From: Lepidostoma basale
Taxonomy: Eukaryota; Arthropoda; Insecta; Trichoptera; Lepidostomatidae
DNA length: 64,000 nucleotides
Direction: 5' to 3'
Assembly: GCA_022606425.2 (NCBI GenBank)
Contig: JAHDVF020000178.1
Span: forward strand, 1,083,599-1,147,598
The notes below the pieces were generated by a model. It ran no database searches, was not told the DNA's origin, and worked only from the letters and a program-made list of their open reading frames with translations. Shown one piece after another: positions 10,820 to 22,162 of this stretch (positions are counted from its first letter, which is position 1; each line of letters opens with the position of its first letter). Position numbers and translations under genes: made by a program.

Positions 10820-12739
10820 GTAATAAATTTACTCTTGATTTTTTAAACACTTTTATACATTTTATTGGACAGTATTGACACGCAGACAGTTGACAGACGA
10901 TTTTGAATATTACATCAAATCGACACGTGTCTGAGATTAGATTCGCGCGCATATTTGAGATAAACAAAAAGGGTTATTTGATATTTATATGGTCACGTGA
11001 TGTAATAAAAAAGTGGACTCATTTCAGTGCCGCAAACCGAAAAAGTTTCGAAGGAAATTCTGTGGCGTTTCGGTAAAGAGGTAAAAACATCATGAAAAAT
11101 CGAAATATGAGTTTAAAAGTAGTTTTGCTTTTAAATTTCAAAGGAACGTCATGTAAATAATGAATGACTAGATTTTTTTTGCCTATATGTTATGATACAA
11201 AACATATTTTTGCATTTACTAAAAATCGTGAAGAGTATATTTTATTAGTTGTTATATAATTTCGTTTGGCTTTCCTTATAAATGAATATGTGGTGATATA
11301 TACCTCTTTTTTGAAATTAATATGTACAGAATTATTATGTATATAAGAATATAATTATAATTAATACATATATAATAATTAATATGTACATAAGAATATT
11401 GACACGGTGCAATTGCACTGCAAATTTTTTATTTATTAATAAATTTACAACTAAAAACATTAGATTCTAGAAAGAAATTGCGTTACTAGTTTGTACAAAA
11501 TTCTTCATGGGGATCTGGAGAGCATTTATTGTCTGGGTGAAATCCAGATTGCTATTCCAAACGCACATAATGTACGCTATAACAATGGTTGTCATATAAA
11601 AGTATTTAAAAATAATGTATCTCACTTTAATCTCATTACTAGAATGTGAAGATTATACAATTCCATAGAATGTAAGAAAATTGATATATTTTCTGATACA
11701 TTGCCGTCATTGAAAGCAAATATCAGAGAAAATAATTTTGTTCGTCAATAACAAAATATCGTATTGAGTTTTTATTTATTTTTATTTTGATATTTATGTA
11801 TTTTTTCTCTATCTTAGAATACTGTCTTGTTTTACCTGATTATCTTGTTTTGCTACTTTGTGAATTGTTTTTTTCTTCATATGCTATTGTATCGTTTTAC
11901 CTGTTTTTTTATTATTATTTCTTCTTTGTCCTTTGCTATTGCCTTGTTTTACTAAATTTGTATGTTTCTTTATCATACATTAATGTCTTTTTTTGCCTGA
12001 CAGTTTTTTACACCGAGATGTGTTACAACACAGTTTTACTGCCAATGTTATGTACTTGGTGTGCACATCTAACTGAAGCAACTAATCTATTTTAATATAT
12101 ATTGTTATAACTTATCACTACCGTACATTAAATGCTTTGTTTGTGTACCAAAATTAAATAATATAAAATTTTAGAGCTTATTCATCACAAGTTTAAAACA
12201 TATTATATTTTCACACTTAGTAGAACGCTTGCCACTAACATATAGTCAAAATTGAAAATTTCGTTTTTTCACATAAAATAAATAAGATTGGAATGAATTC
12301 ACCAGAATAGTTATCTATACACCTTTGCTAAAGTAACAATATTTTACTGATTATTATGCTGTGATTGTATCAATAAAAGTTAATTGATTAACCTTGGGCG
12401 TACGATAATCAAATTTAATTACGATTTTCTTTATGAAGTTATCTATATTGTCATAAATGGTAGATTTTGCATATACATATCACATTTAAGATATAAAACA
12501 TTCATCAATTCAGTGTTAAAGCTGTCTGGATTGCATTGGCTGACAGGAAACATTTATTTCGTAATATTATTAAATCAACATGAGATTGTTCACAATAGTT
12601 TGAATATTTTATTTAAATAGTCGTTAAGTTTTAGATCCTTGCTAATTGCTGACATTTTATTATTATTAATTTATAAACAAAATTCTCAGATGACTTTCGT
12701 TATATGATTAAAAATTTTCGAACATTATAGACCGGTTTT
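10820..12739. other. Intron downstream of the LDLa exon
   Basis: Very AT-rich. 11280-11400 has short overlapping TATGTACA/ATTAATTATA repeats. No further LDLa, EGF or YWTD-propeller coding was found on the + strand. Confidence 0.6.
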
Positions 12740-12950
12740 AAATAATGGTTGCAAACCATAAGGTTCCCACGATGGTGGGAACCTAATCTCCGACCGCCAC
12801 CTGGAGGACCCTGTAGCCTTCTACGGGAGCGGCCCAGAGGCAAATGGGGGCTATTCGGGCATTCAAGGGGGCGGCCGTGGCGTACTTATTTTAGAATAAG
12901 TACGCCACGGTATTTAGAATAAGAATTTTTAGAATAAGTACGCCAAAACA
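12740..12950. repeat. GC-rich segment with perfect 16-bp hairpin
   Basis: GGTTCCCACGATGGTGGGAACC (about 12761-12782) is a palindrome. Further on, CCGTGGCGTACTTATT (12875-12890) and AATAAGTACGCCACGG (12895-12910) form a perfect 16-bp stem with loop TTAG, and AGAATAAGTACGCCA recurs at about 12930. The segment is much richer in GC than its surroundings. No family was recognised. Confidence 0.6.
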
Positions 12951-12984
12951 CTCCTTTTTATACTAGTCGAATGCCGCTAGGGGC

Positions 12985-13120
12985 TGTTTATGCAGAGTTT
13001 GCTGCCTATTGCGATGTGGACTTTCAGCTGTCTTTCAATCTTTTGGGGGCCTTCCAGGCATCTTCTTCCCTCTGGTTTCCCACGTAAGGCATGGTGTGAT
13101 AATCTTTGGGACTTCATTCT
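12985..13120 (-). pseudogene. LINE C-terminal fragment (possible)
   Basis: The minus strand encodes ALRGKPEGRRCLEGPQKIER, then QLKVHIAIGSKL, resembling the basic GRP-QKR end of RTE-like elements. Short and without a clear tail. Confidence 0.35.
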
Positions 13121-13377
13121 TTTTGTTTTATACGTATAAAAAAGAATAATTTTATTACGCATCCTATATATTTCTCACTATTGAACAATCGTAGTCAATA
13201 TTTATAATCATATCATAAACAATAATTATTTCGGAATTCAAACAACCTTGAATACAAATTGTATTCAAATTAGAATCGTAAGATTTTTTGTCTGTAATGA
13301 TGTTTTTTCAATTGTTTTTTGGTTTTTATATTACATACAAAAACCTTTTTACTAATAATATATACATTTATACGTAT

Positions 13378-13660
13378 ATATTTATTTTTTAAATTACTTC
13401 CATTTGTCTTTATTTCGATAGTGGCCGTTTCGATAGCCTCGCTGGCATCGATTAACTGGTAACACTGTTATAAACTTAATCATTTATATACATATAGATC
13501 AGGGGTAGTAAACAAGCGCAATACAAACATAATATAAAAATAATTAATTTACTAACTGACTCAAAGATGCCAGCGAGGTTGGTGAAAGCGGTCACTGTCA
13601 GATTAAAATCAAAATGTTATTAAAAAAGTATATAAAAGACAACGGCGTTTAAATTAATTA
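13378..13660. repeat. Foldback element of the GCCAG...CTGGC family
   Basis: A minus-oriented half (ACTTCCATTTGTCTTTATTT, then CGCTGGCATCGATTAACTGG, 13393-13460) faces a plus-oriented half (AAGATGCCAGCGAGG, then AAGCGGTCACTGTCAG, 13566-13602). The two face each other across about 100 bases. Both centres are degraded relative to 51140-51172. Confidence 0.6.
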
Positions 13661-13771
13661 CAGCTGACATTCACGTATAAAAGCGTTTGGAAATGTTGAT
13701 ATATTTACTTTGAAAACTAGTGAATTAAAATATAATATTCCATCTGTGTCGGTCCCCTGGTTGATCTTATT

Positions 13772-13970
13772 TTTTCTTCTTCTTCTTCTTCTTCTGATTG
13801 TAGATCTTGCAATCTGTTTATGCCAGATATCAACTTTCTTCCTGTTATAAAGACGTCCAGCCTTCTCTCCATCTCTTTGGTGGTCGTCCTAGTGGTCGAC
13901 GGCCCTCTGGAGTCTCGTGCATCACGATCTTGCTGGATCCATTCTCTCTTTATATTTTTACCATTTCAAA
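13772..13970 (-). pseudogene. RTE-like LINE 3' end with (CTT)n tail
   Basis: The (CTT)n at 13772-13795 is the antisense tail. The minus strand then encodes residues like WHKQIARS and SRAVDH-DDHQRDGEKAGR, the C-terminal end of an RTE-like element. Frameshifted. Confidence 0.5.
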
Positions 13971-14271
13971 ATACTAATACTAGGCAATTGATTGAAATAA
14001 ATTGTATAGATTTTCAAGGTTGGTGAGCAATATGTTTTTTTGGCATCTTGGGTATATCCGTGAAACGAGATAGTTACAGTCTTCATCTTCATGGTAGTTT
14101 TTATTTTATTTATTTATATGAATTTTATTAGAAAAATTAAATTGGGTAATGCACCCAAGTTTTGGTGATCCTATGAATTCAGTTTTCTCCCATTCGCTTG
14201 AGGTATCCCAACCATCTTAAGCGATTTATTTATTATATATATGTTCTAATATAATTTATATAACTACCCTG

Positions 14272-14312
14272 AAGTTGCAGACTGCAACGATATCCGAATC
14301 GTTGATCGATAA
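14272..14312 (+). repeat. Degraded hammerhead-like motif (CTGAAG family)
   Basis: CCCTGAAGTTGCAG, then ACTGCAACGATATCC, then GAATCGTTGATC, aligned with the better copies at 22079 and 52814. The position matching A9 is T and stem II is broken. Confidence 0.45.
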
Positions 14313-14939
14313 AAATAAATAACACAGATATACACAAGATCCCAAACAATCACTAGATTGCAACTCTAGCAATCACAATTACTAGAGGAACATATAAGAA
14401 GAAAGGGGAGCTGTGGGCACTAAGTACCGAACACACTACCCCGGTTTATAATTGACAAGGAGTGAGGTGTATTGCCCCCCGAGGACCACTTAAGGAATAA
14501 AGTCATGCACTACGTTATCCGTGAGTCTGCTCTGATGCGCCAGCGATCTTACTCCCTAAGGATAGGGTACGTACAGCCCTTTCTACCGAATCAGATACGG
14601 ACGCTTGGGCTTTCCATGAGATTAATGAGAAGGGTGAAGTACTTTAGTACCTATACACCATCGCGCCTCGGCGAGATGTTTGCGAGGAAACCTGGAGATT
14701 TTCGGAGAGGTAATTTATGACTATTACGCCGCAAGGTATTTTTGTAGGTTAGATCATTGTAAAGATACTCGTCCCGCCGCAAAACTAATAGCGATGTGTT
14801 TTTTTTCTGTTCTGCTTTTAATTTATTTTTACGTAAAACATCCTAAAACTGTTACTGAAATATAACTACAATTATTTTTCTTAAATATTTTTTTTTAACT
14901 TCCAATCTAATAATTTAATAATGCTATGTTTTTCTTGGT
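14313..14939. other. Intron with an unassigned short frame
   Basis: 14472-14717 has an 82-codon + frame (MPPEDHLRNKVMHYVIRESA ...) in a GC-richer patch. No homology, splice context or repeat copy supports it as a gene; it may be part of an unrecognised element. Confidence 0.3.
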
Positions 14940-15182
14940 CTTCTCCGATTTCGTACTCTATTCACATCGTTAAAATATACTTTCTTAATCATTTCTATCT
15001 TTTATTTTATCATTCATCATTTTATGACACATACGTCTAAGGAATCTCATCTCTACCATATTTATTCTGCTCTCATCTTTCTTCTGCCAATCCCATGCTT
15101 CGCTTCCATGCATAAGGCATGTAACCAGAACTTCATATAAACTACCATTTTTATTTTTATTGATGATTTCTCTGGTTTCCAA
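14940..15182 (-). mobile_element. LINE-A fragment
   Basis: The minus strand encodes LMHGSEAWDWQKKDESRINM, then VEMRFLRRMC, matching the RT-distal region of 40172-40876. The segment between RRMC and the 3' part is rearranged. Confidence 0.75.
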
Positions 15183-15221
15183 AATATGACATGACCCAGT
15201 TAATCAAATTTCAAAAGTCGG

Positions 15222-15482
15222 CCGCGTTATTACTATTATTATTATTATTATTTTGTTGAATCGCTATTTACATCATTATATAGCGAGCCAAATCGATAAA
15301 AAGGGTATAGCTATCATATTGAGTCTCGTTGCGTGATAGTTAGCTAATCTCTCACCATTTATTGTCACTTGATTTCTACACCAGACCACGAAAAGTGTGA
15401 CAATCACACTGCCATCGCCGGAAATCGAACCCGGGACTTTCGGTGTGGCAGTTAAAGCACTTATCACTCGGCCACGAAGGTC
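15222..15482 (-). mobile_element. tRNA-derived SINE with (ATT)n tail
   Basis: Minus strand: GACCTTCGTGGCCGAGTG (box A region), then GGGTTCGATTTCC (box B), then GCGATGGCAGTGTGATTGTC, GTGTAGAAATCAAGTGACAA, AGCGATTCAAC and an (AAT)n tail at 15226-15252. It is a SINE, not a tRNA gene: the body continues about 150 bases past the tRNA-like head. Confidence 0.85.
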
Positions 15483-16654
15483 GTCTAGAAAAAGAATAGC
15501 CATGGCACGACTTCACGAGTGGCATCCAAAGAACCAGCAAAAATGTCTAAATCAATGGCTAAAAAAATGTATAGATACAGTAACTGGATTAAAAAACCTG
15601 TTATATACATTACAAATCAGAGATAATATTATTTTGCAATCGATTATTTTTCTCTATGTTTGATGATTGACGTGTATGGTCGAAAGATAAACCCTCAATA
15701 AGCGTTAACCTTAATTATAATAATTAGTCTAGAATATTTGGCCGCCGCGATAACGCGCAGATATGAAATCACATCCGATTGGTATCGCAATTTTATCGTA
15801 CAAAACGAGAGCCATTGTTTGCATAGCGTCGCGATTACGCCGAAGTAACTAGTGACAAATATTGATGGAGAAACGTGTGGATTTCGCTGGGTAAACAAGA
15901 AGATAAGCAAATTTCCCGCCCGGAATACAAACAGCACCGCTTATTATTCCGGGGATGTATCTAATTTTGAAACTTGCGCCATGTGCCGCGTTCAGCAATC
16001 CAGCGATGATCCGATGAAGGGGACAATAGAGATTTGTTTAAACTTTCCTCGATACATTTATGGGAGCGAGTTTCGTCGAATATTGTTATGTCACCAGCAA
16101 ATTTTGCCAGGAAAATATTCAACGTAAGTTTAGCAATTTCCCCTTTTTTCCCCTAACTAAAAATCCTGCATAAGGCGTCTCCGGGCGTGACTTCGACTCC
16201 AAGGGCGGACTACGGTGGGAAGTTTTTATCTCCGACTTAACGCTGCAAACTTCTAGAGAACAACTTTTAACGTCTCGTTTTCAAGGGATTACCTAAGATA
16301 TCGATTAATTTGCGTATTTCAACATGCATTTATCTTTTTATAACGAGGTCAATTTATAAATATATAATATTTAAACCTGATTTGATTTTAAAATTGTCAG
16401 TTATCTCTTCGCTTTAATAGCTTAAAGGATTATCGTATAATATACAATGTCAAATCATATGAACATAATCGTGGCCTCTAAAATATTTATTTTGAGTATT
16501 TTTAAAATTCAAAAGCGATTTATTAGGTCAAAGGTTTTTAAGTCTCTTGTTCTACATTATGTTGTTTAAACGTTGTAGTTGAGAAAAAAAAGAACGCTGT
16601 TTATTTCCCCCATTTATTTATTCAATATCTTTATACAATAAAAATATTAATCGC
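15483..16654. other. Intron with a GC-richer patch
   Basis: 15740-16270 is GC-richer than its surroundings with a 91-codon + frame (from 15852). I see no protein family, so I leave it unassigned. Confidence 0.4.
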
Positions 16655-16686
16655 GGCATGTTTCGGAGGTGACCTCCATTCTCAAG
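16655..16686 (-). repeat. Hammerhead-like motif with U3-A8 pair
   Basis: Minus strand: TTGAGAA, T, then GGAGG-tca-CCTCC (perfect 5-bp stem II beginning G and ending C), then GAA and ACATGC. The positions equivalent to C3 and G8 are T and A, which can still pair. The base equivalent to U16.1 is C. Confidence 0.55.
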
Positions 16687-16761
16687 TGTCAATATATAGT
16701 ATAACTCAGTTATATTTTACTCTTCTGAATCATGTCGTGGTTAATATTTTTAATGTATTAA

Positions 16762-16905
16762 GATATTTAATCAACACTTTCATTCGCACTGCATTCATTT
16801 ATTATATTTGTATTTAACACTCTATCATATACAGGTTTGACATACCTATATTCGTTTAAGAGATCTCACCGCATTTATTTTGTATTCATTCCTCTTTTGC
16901 CAGTT
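16762..16905 (-). mobile_element. LINE-A fragment
   Basis: Minus strand matches 40620-40740 (AGATCTCTTA, AATGCAGTGCGAATG-type sequence). Short, with no ends. Confidence 0.7.
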
Positions 16906-17394
16906 TTGCCATATTTTTTTTAACAACAAAATCATAATAATTGCATCAGTTAAGTGTTAACCTTTAAATAAAGCAAAAAAATACTTTAAAGAATAAATTC
17001 GAGATCTTAGAAAGGCACCCTGAAACTTTTAAGATTTTTGATGAAATTTTCCAGACGGTAAAACGTCTGCCCAATATACTCAGCGAACTATTGTACACTC
17101 AATAAGGGTGTTGTATTTCAGTTTGACAGCGGGCCGGTTATATTGGAACCCAAAGATATATTATGGGGCGCGCTGTATGCTGAGAAACTATAAAAAAAAC
17201 TTTATGTTTCAACGCCACACGAGGGGATTCAGCGCCACTCTCCTCCGGCTACACCATTCTGTTTTTATATTAGAAATACTTGAATTAGGTTTAGGGTAAA
17301 AATGAAATTGTACTCATCCTAATGGAATACATTTTTTTAGTGCGCGTGTTGTCATATGATCTATCTGATTTTCGTGATTGCATATGATTCTTAA

Positions 17395-18045
17395 TTTAAA
17401 CTAACTAACTGACCATCACTAACTGGGATATAACTCCCTCGAACTGAAGAGGGAAGGATTACTGTCCACACATTTTTTCAAACTGATTCGGGGCTCTATT
17501 GAGAACCCCTATGTTCTGGAGCAAATAGGTCTTTTTGTTCCTGATAACTACCTGCGACAGCGCCGACATCAATTGTTCTTTACTCCGTTACGCAGAACCA
17601 ACCTGCCTTTGGTGATGCCAGTAGGAAGAGCAATTTGGACGCTGAATCTAATCATCTCGGATTTGGACATTTTCAGTGTCAGTGAGGCAGGATTCTCAAA
17701 AAAAAAATTGCAAATTCTGGAAAGAGTACTGCCTCACTGACGTCGACATATTTTGGATTCCTTCTGATATGTATGATTTTTTTTATCTCATGCTGTTTTG
17801 TTTTATTTTATCTTTGTAATACCGTTTTGTGCCCAAATGAGGCGCCTAAATGTTTTATGGTTTGTAATGTCTCATTTGTGTATAATCTATAAATAAATGA
17901 ATAAATAAATAAATAATCACGCCATCTCCCCGAAGAGGTAGGCGAAAATAATGGACTGCCACACATTTCTTTCCTGACATATTTCTCTCGCTTTCTCAAC
18001 ATTAATACATCGTGTCATGCACGCGCGTCGATATCTCCGATTTTT
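17395..18045 (-). mobile_element. LINE-A 3' end interrupted by a CR1-like insertion
   Basis: The (TTAG)n tail and first bases of LINE-A (17400-17419, antisense CTAACTAACTGACCATCAC) are separated from the rest (17916-18045, antisense ATCACGCCATCTCCCC onwards) by 496 bases. ATCAC is present on both sides of the insert. The insert is listed separately. Confidence 0.8.
17420..17915 (+). mobile_element. CR1-like LINE 3' end inserted in LINE-A
   Basis: Encodes a reverse transcriptase C-terminus: GLFVPDNYLRQRRHQLFFTP, then RRTNLPLVMPVGRAIWTLN, then LDIFSVSEAGF. A 12-bp inverted repeat (TCAGTGAGGCAG / CTGCCTCACTGA, about 17679-17740) follows. The 3' end is TTTGTAATGTCTCATTTGTG, then AAATAAATGAATAAATAAAT. 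A short TSD, ATCAC, is at 17415-17419 and 17916-17920. A related 3' end lies at 24690-24862. Confidence 0.75.
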
Positions 18046-18182
18046 AAATTACATATTGTTAAACCTTTTAATTGTTTAATGTATAAATATATTAACTAAT
18101 AACTTTAGTATTAATAACATTTTAAAATTTAAACAAAAATTAAGACATTTTTAAATTCAATATTTTTTTATTTAATAAAAAA

Positions 18183-18370
18183 ATTGGACTTGGACTTGGA
18201 CTTGGATCTTCTGGCTTACAGAGGTTCAGCTCTAATGGCTATTCCTCTTACGTCTGTAGGAAACATTGTTGGAATGTGATTTGGTAGTTGTTTTATGATG
18301 GGGCTAAATGTATGGCTCGGAGTGTCCCTCCGAAAGAGGGCGAGGGGGGATTTAGGTTTTATGATAAAGT
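18183..18370 (-). mobile_element. Jockey-like LINE 3' end with (TCCAAG)n tail
   Basis: Minus strand: GACGTAAGAGGAATAGCCAT, then GAGCTGAACCTCTGTAAGCC, AGAAGATCC and AAGTCCAAGTCCAAGTCC. It matches 22900-23085 and 33960-34138. The tail is the diagnostic hexamer repeat. Confidence 0.8.
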
Positions 18371-18454
18371 CTTACATTATTGTTAGTGTTATTCTACTTG
18401 CTTCCTTTTTATTTATCTTAGTTAACTTAATATTGTCATGTTAATAGATGCAGA

Positions 18455-18660
18455 TTTTTTTTTGTATATAACAGGTCGTTTATGCCAATGAAAAAAAAGG
18501 TATTTTTTTTAGCTATTTATATTGATTCTCATGACATTTAATAGGTAGCTAATCTATCGCCATTTTATTATTACGTCAATTCTACACCAGACCGGAGACA
18601 ATCACACTGCCATCGTCGGGTTCAATTCCGGGACCTTCGGTGTGGCAGTCATAGATCTAG
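18455..18660 (-). mobile_element. tRNA-derived SINE, head truncated
   Basis: Minus strand holds the SINE body (GTGTGGCAGTCATAG head remnant, CCATCGTCGG, ATAAAATGGCGATAG and the AACGACCTGTTATATAC end). The tRNA-like head is cut at about 18660. Confidence 0.75.
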
Positions 18661-20894
18661 CCAATTAGTTTTGGTAAATAACATATCAGGTGTTTTCATA
18701 CTTACATTGAAATTTTAATTTCAAATTTGTTTATTTATCCAAATAGACATGATTGCAATTAATCTACAAATTATGTATGTTAATTAAAAGAAGATCATAT
18801 TTTTAAATGCGTTTTATTATTATTATATTACTTACAATACGTACGAAATAAACTATAAACCAGTGTGCGCATGATTTCAAATGATAATTTTTGAGGGTCC
18901 TATATTTTCATTTGAATGTTGTTCTCCATACATTTAAAATGCGCGCGCTCCTGTAAGATACGAGTATTACCCATTGTTTCATAAAATAGTTACTTACGTA
19001 AACATTTTTTCCCATCTCTTGAAGGATTTCGCTTTTAAATTTGAGGTACGCGGAATAGGTATCGCAAAAAGGGGACAGCGAAATAGTTTGTCATATTTCC
19101 GGAGAGCACCGTCGCCATTACTGATTCAGCTCACGTGTGGCTCGGTGAATGTTTCCATCTCTGGGGAGGTGGAAGACAAATTTCAACCAAATTACTCCAA
19201 CGGAAGCTTTTCGAAGACTTAGATATGTAAAAAATTGTAACACGTAATACAAATATGTTATTGAGTATTTTAGTACTCCGCAGGTACCATATATAATGTA
19301 GATTTGAAAAGTAAGAGTAACTCATTCTGTGATAGGATTTCGTTTTACGTCATGGGCTGATATATTTGTTTACACGCGTGATACACTCAGGAATAAATTT
19401 CTAAAATATACACATAACCATATTTTTTTCTCCCCCTTTCAAGCGTTTATTTGCTCGGCGTATTTTCGCAGGCGTTACGTAAATTGCGTGCATTTGTAAA
19501 TCGCTACAAAAATGTTATCATTTCACTGCATAAAATATTCATCTCGGTGCGTACATTTATTTGGGGAGCGAGTCTGCCGCTGTCGCTTCACCTTTCCATT
19601 ACCGGCGAGAGAACTTTACAGATACACATCTCCTCAAATCCTGAAGTTTACGCGGTACCTCGTGGCAAAAAGATTGCTAGTATTTTTCCCGTGTGTACGG
19701 CGCCGCGACGGAGCTCGGGATTGCTCGACGCCGCGCCGGCTACTGATCCGGAGACATCGGTTGTTCTTGCAAATCGGTCCTGACAGATTTGGAAAGTAGC
19801 AAATAATGGTTGATTTCGTTATGACATTAAGTGGATCAGGGTGAAAGTGGAATGGTGGGAGATATTCCTGGAAATATAAAGGAAACTTTTTGCCTTTTGC
19901 GGGATTTGAAAGTTTGGTCGTAAAGTTTTTACAAGGTTTTTCGGGGTAAAAGTATTAGAGGCAGGGCTTTAAAAATTGGTTTTGTGTATTTTTCTAACCT
20001 TCACAAATTACTCTTTATTTTTTGCGTCCATTCATTAATGTTGTCTCTACTGAATTCTTAGAACGAGGTGTTTAGTACGTAAATATTTTCTGAAATCGTC
20101 ATATTTACACCGGTCTTGTAAAACAGCAAATCAATTTTTTTCTGTTATTGAAGGAAACTAACTTTGTACGAAAGTTTTCCGATATTTTAAGAGAGTAACT
20201 TGTTTCGCCTTGTTATAAAAGTACCTAACGAGGAAATGTAGGTTCTTTTTAATTCTAAATAATTTATTTTCTAGGATCTTGGATATGTCTAAGTTTCATG
20301 GCGTTCTTTCTGTTCGACCGAGGTTTCGAAGATGGGTGCGGACTTAATATTCAGGGTTGCTGAAATGATCGATTTAAAACGTCGATCGAAAAGGATATTA
20401 AAATACACAGAAATACTCAATGTGAAAAGGTCCTATTTGGGTCTTATTCTAACTCTGGTGTCCTCAATGCTTTCAAGGTCTGTAAAAATATTATTCTAGG
20501 CGGAAGGTGGAAATTATGGCAAACCTTGATTGAATTTTTTATTTATTGTTATATCTTATTTATATATATTGTTGATTGTATGGAAATTTTCCATAAATTT
20601 CGTTTATATTTCGTGATTCAATTCATATTTAGGTTTCTATAATGTTCTTTGAAATCCAAATTTGATGGAAAACAACTGAAATAAATTTCTCGGAACAAGT
20701 GACTTCTTAGAAGGCATATTAAATCAGTGACACGCCTTCAGTCGCAAGACGAATTAACGTCAGATCAAAAATTAATCATCTCTTTGAAATGATCTGAAAT
20801 GTGGACCGATATCATGGACCGAGAAATGATTTTCGAGTACCATTTTTTGTTGGGAAATTATATGAATGGAAGGAGTGGAAAAAATATTAATTTT
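18661..20894. other. Intron with a GC-richer patch
   Basis: 19010-19800 is GC-richer and holds overlapping + frames of 110 and 95 codons without any recognisable family. The rest is AT-rich. Confidence 0.4.
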
Positions 20895-21081
20895 AGTATT
20901 AATGTGAAGCATAGAACTGAGAGGATAAAAGTAGAATAAAGTAGGATCTCTTAAACGATTTTCGTGTCTATATTTTAACGAAAGTGTATTAAATCTGTAC
21001 ATGATAGAGTGCTATATACAGTTATAATAAGTGAAATAGCGCAATTGAAAACGTTGTGTTCAAAATAGTGATGGTTTAGAC

Positions 21082-21666
21082 GTTTCTTGGATCAAATACC
21101 TTGGGGTTACCTTAGATACTAAGCTAACATGGAGGCCACAGATTACAAATAAAGTCATAGCCGCGTCAAGAGCAATCTCAGCCCTCTTCCCAATGTTAGC
21201 TAGAAACAGTAAACTAAGCACCGACAATTTATTCCTGATTTAAAAAACGGTCATAAGGCCGATCTTCACTTACGCAGCTCCAATCTGGGGCCATGCAGTT
21301 TTTATGTTTATCGTTTGGTGCTCCTTCATGAATCAGAATCACACAACTGCACCTAGAATCGAGAATTCCGATGATAGATGAATTTATTCAGAAACTAGCA
21401 GAACGTTTTTACAAAGGAATCCCTTCACATCCTAACCACACAATAAAATACCTCTCAAATTACGAACCAAACACCTTTAGCCGCCACAAGGGCCCAAAAT
21501 CGATCTTTCTTCAGAGGAGCACTCCGGGCCACACAAATCATGCCCCTGCATACCAGCAACCCACCAAATCACCTTCCAATAATGTTCCTATCAGACGTAA
21601 GAGGAATAGCCACATGAGCTGAACCTCTGTAAGCCATAATATCCAAGTCCAAGTCCAAGTGTTTCT
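21082..21666 (+). mobile_element. Jockey-like LINE fragment, nested in LINE-A
   Basis: Encodes WIKYLGVTLDTKLTWRPQI, then KVIAASRAISALFPML, a stop, and RPIFTYAAPIWGHA: the palm-distal part of a jockey-clade reverse transcriptase. It then gives MIDEFIQKLAERFYKGIPSH and further decayed codons, and ends CTGTAAGCCATAATATCC plus AAGTCCAAGTCCAAG. A diverged target duplication, ATAG(T)GATGGTTT(A/G)GAC, lies at 21065-21081 and 21667-21682. It is 5'-truncated with internal stops. Confidence 0.75.
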
Positions 21667-21850
21667 ATAGGATGGTTTGGACAAATGAAAATAATTTATG
21701 GTAAAAAATTATACGTTATGAATGTGAATGAATTAAGATAAAGAGGACGACTGAGGAAAACTTGGCACGATCAAATCATTTAGATATTAAATGTCAGCCA
21801 CGTAAAGAGTTTGAGAAATCGGCGTGTGTGCACGACACGATGGATGATTA

Positions 21851-22162
21851 ACAATAAAAGCGAAGTTACTCACCAGTTTGGCCTTTCTCCTCAGATGTAC
21901 AGATTAATCGATTACCCCCAACTTTATTCGCATCAAACACCACATCAAAACGTTCAAGGCAACAAAGGTTTTGAAAAATGCCGAAGGAGCCTTGCTCTGC
22001 CGGCGACATGGTACAACTTTGAAGTATCTTAGCAGACACAACTCATATCACATTCATTACCACCACTACCACATTACCCTGAAGATGGAGGCTGCAACGA
22101 TCTCCGAAACGTCTGTCGAGAAGGAGAAATCACACGGTGTTACCCAAAATCACACAAAACAT
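21851..22162 (+). repeat. Unclassified insertion ending in a hammerhead-like motif
   Basis: This roughly 310-base block interrupts LINE-A. It contains a frame with ATKVLKNAEGALLCRRHGTT and LKYLSRHN, whose family I do not recognise. It then has the motif CTGAAGA-T-GGAG...CTCC-GAA-ACGT-C at 22079-22113. A link to Penelope-like elements is possible only because of the motif. Confidence 0.45.
22079..22113 (+). ncRNA. Putative hammerhead ribozyme core (CTGAAGA type)
   Basis: CTGAAGA (22079-22085) matches the C-U-G-A-N-G-A core exactly. One T follows, then stem II GGAG/CTCC (22087-22090 / 22102-22105) with a 10-11 base loop, GAA (22106-22108), ACGT (22109-22112; first and last bases pair as A15.1-U16.1) and C (22113) at the expected cleavage position. 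The extra T before stem II is a departure from the simplest consensus. I see no long stem I around it. Activity is unproven. Confidence 0.5.

Noticed and set aside
10722..10967. 81-codon minus-strand frame over the LDLa exon
   Set aside because: Antisense shadow of a clearly recognisable LDLa exon.
14472..14720. 82-codon + frame as a host exon
   Set aside because: No recognisable family, no convincing splice sites, and the sequence lies beside a decayed repeat motif.
16651..16690. Simple transcription terminator hairpin (GGAGGTgACCTCC)
   Set aside because: This is a eukaryotic intron, and the hairpin sits in the same GAA-palindrome context as the other hammerhead-like motifs.
18841..18970. 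Possible promoter patch
   Set aside because: Only scattered short words (GCGCGC); nothing specific enough to call.
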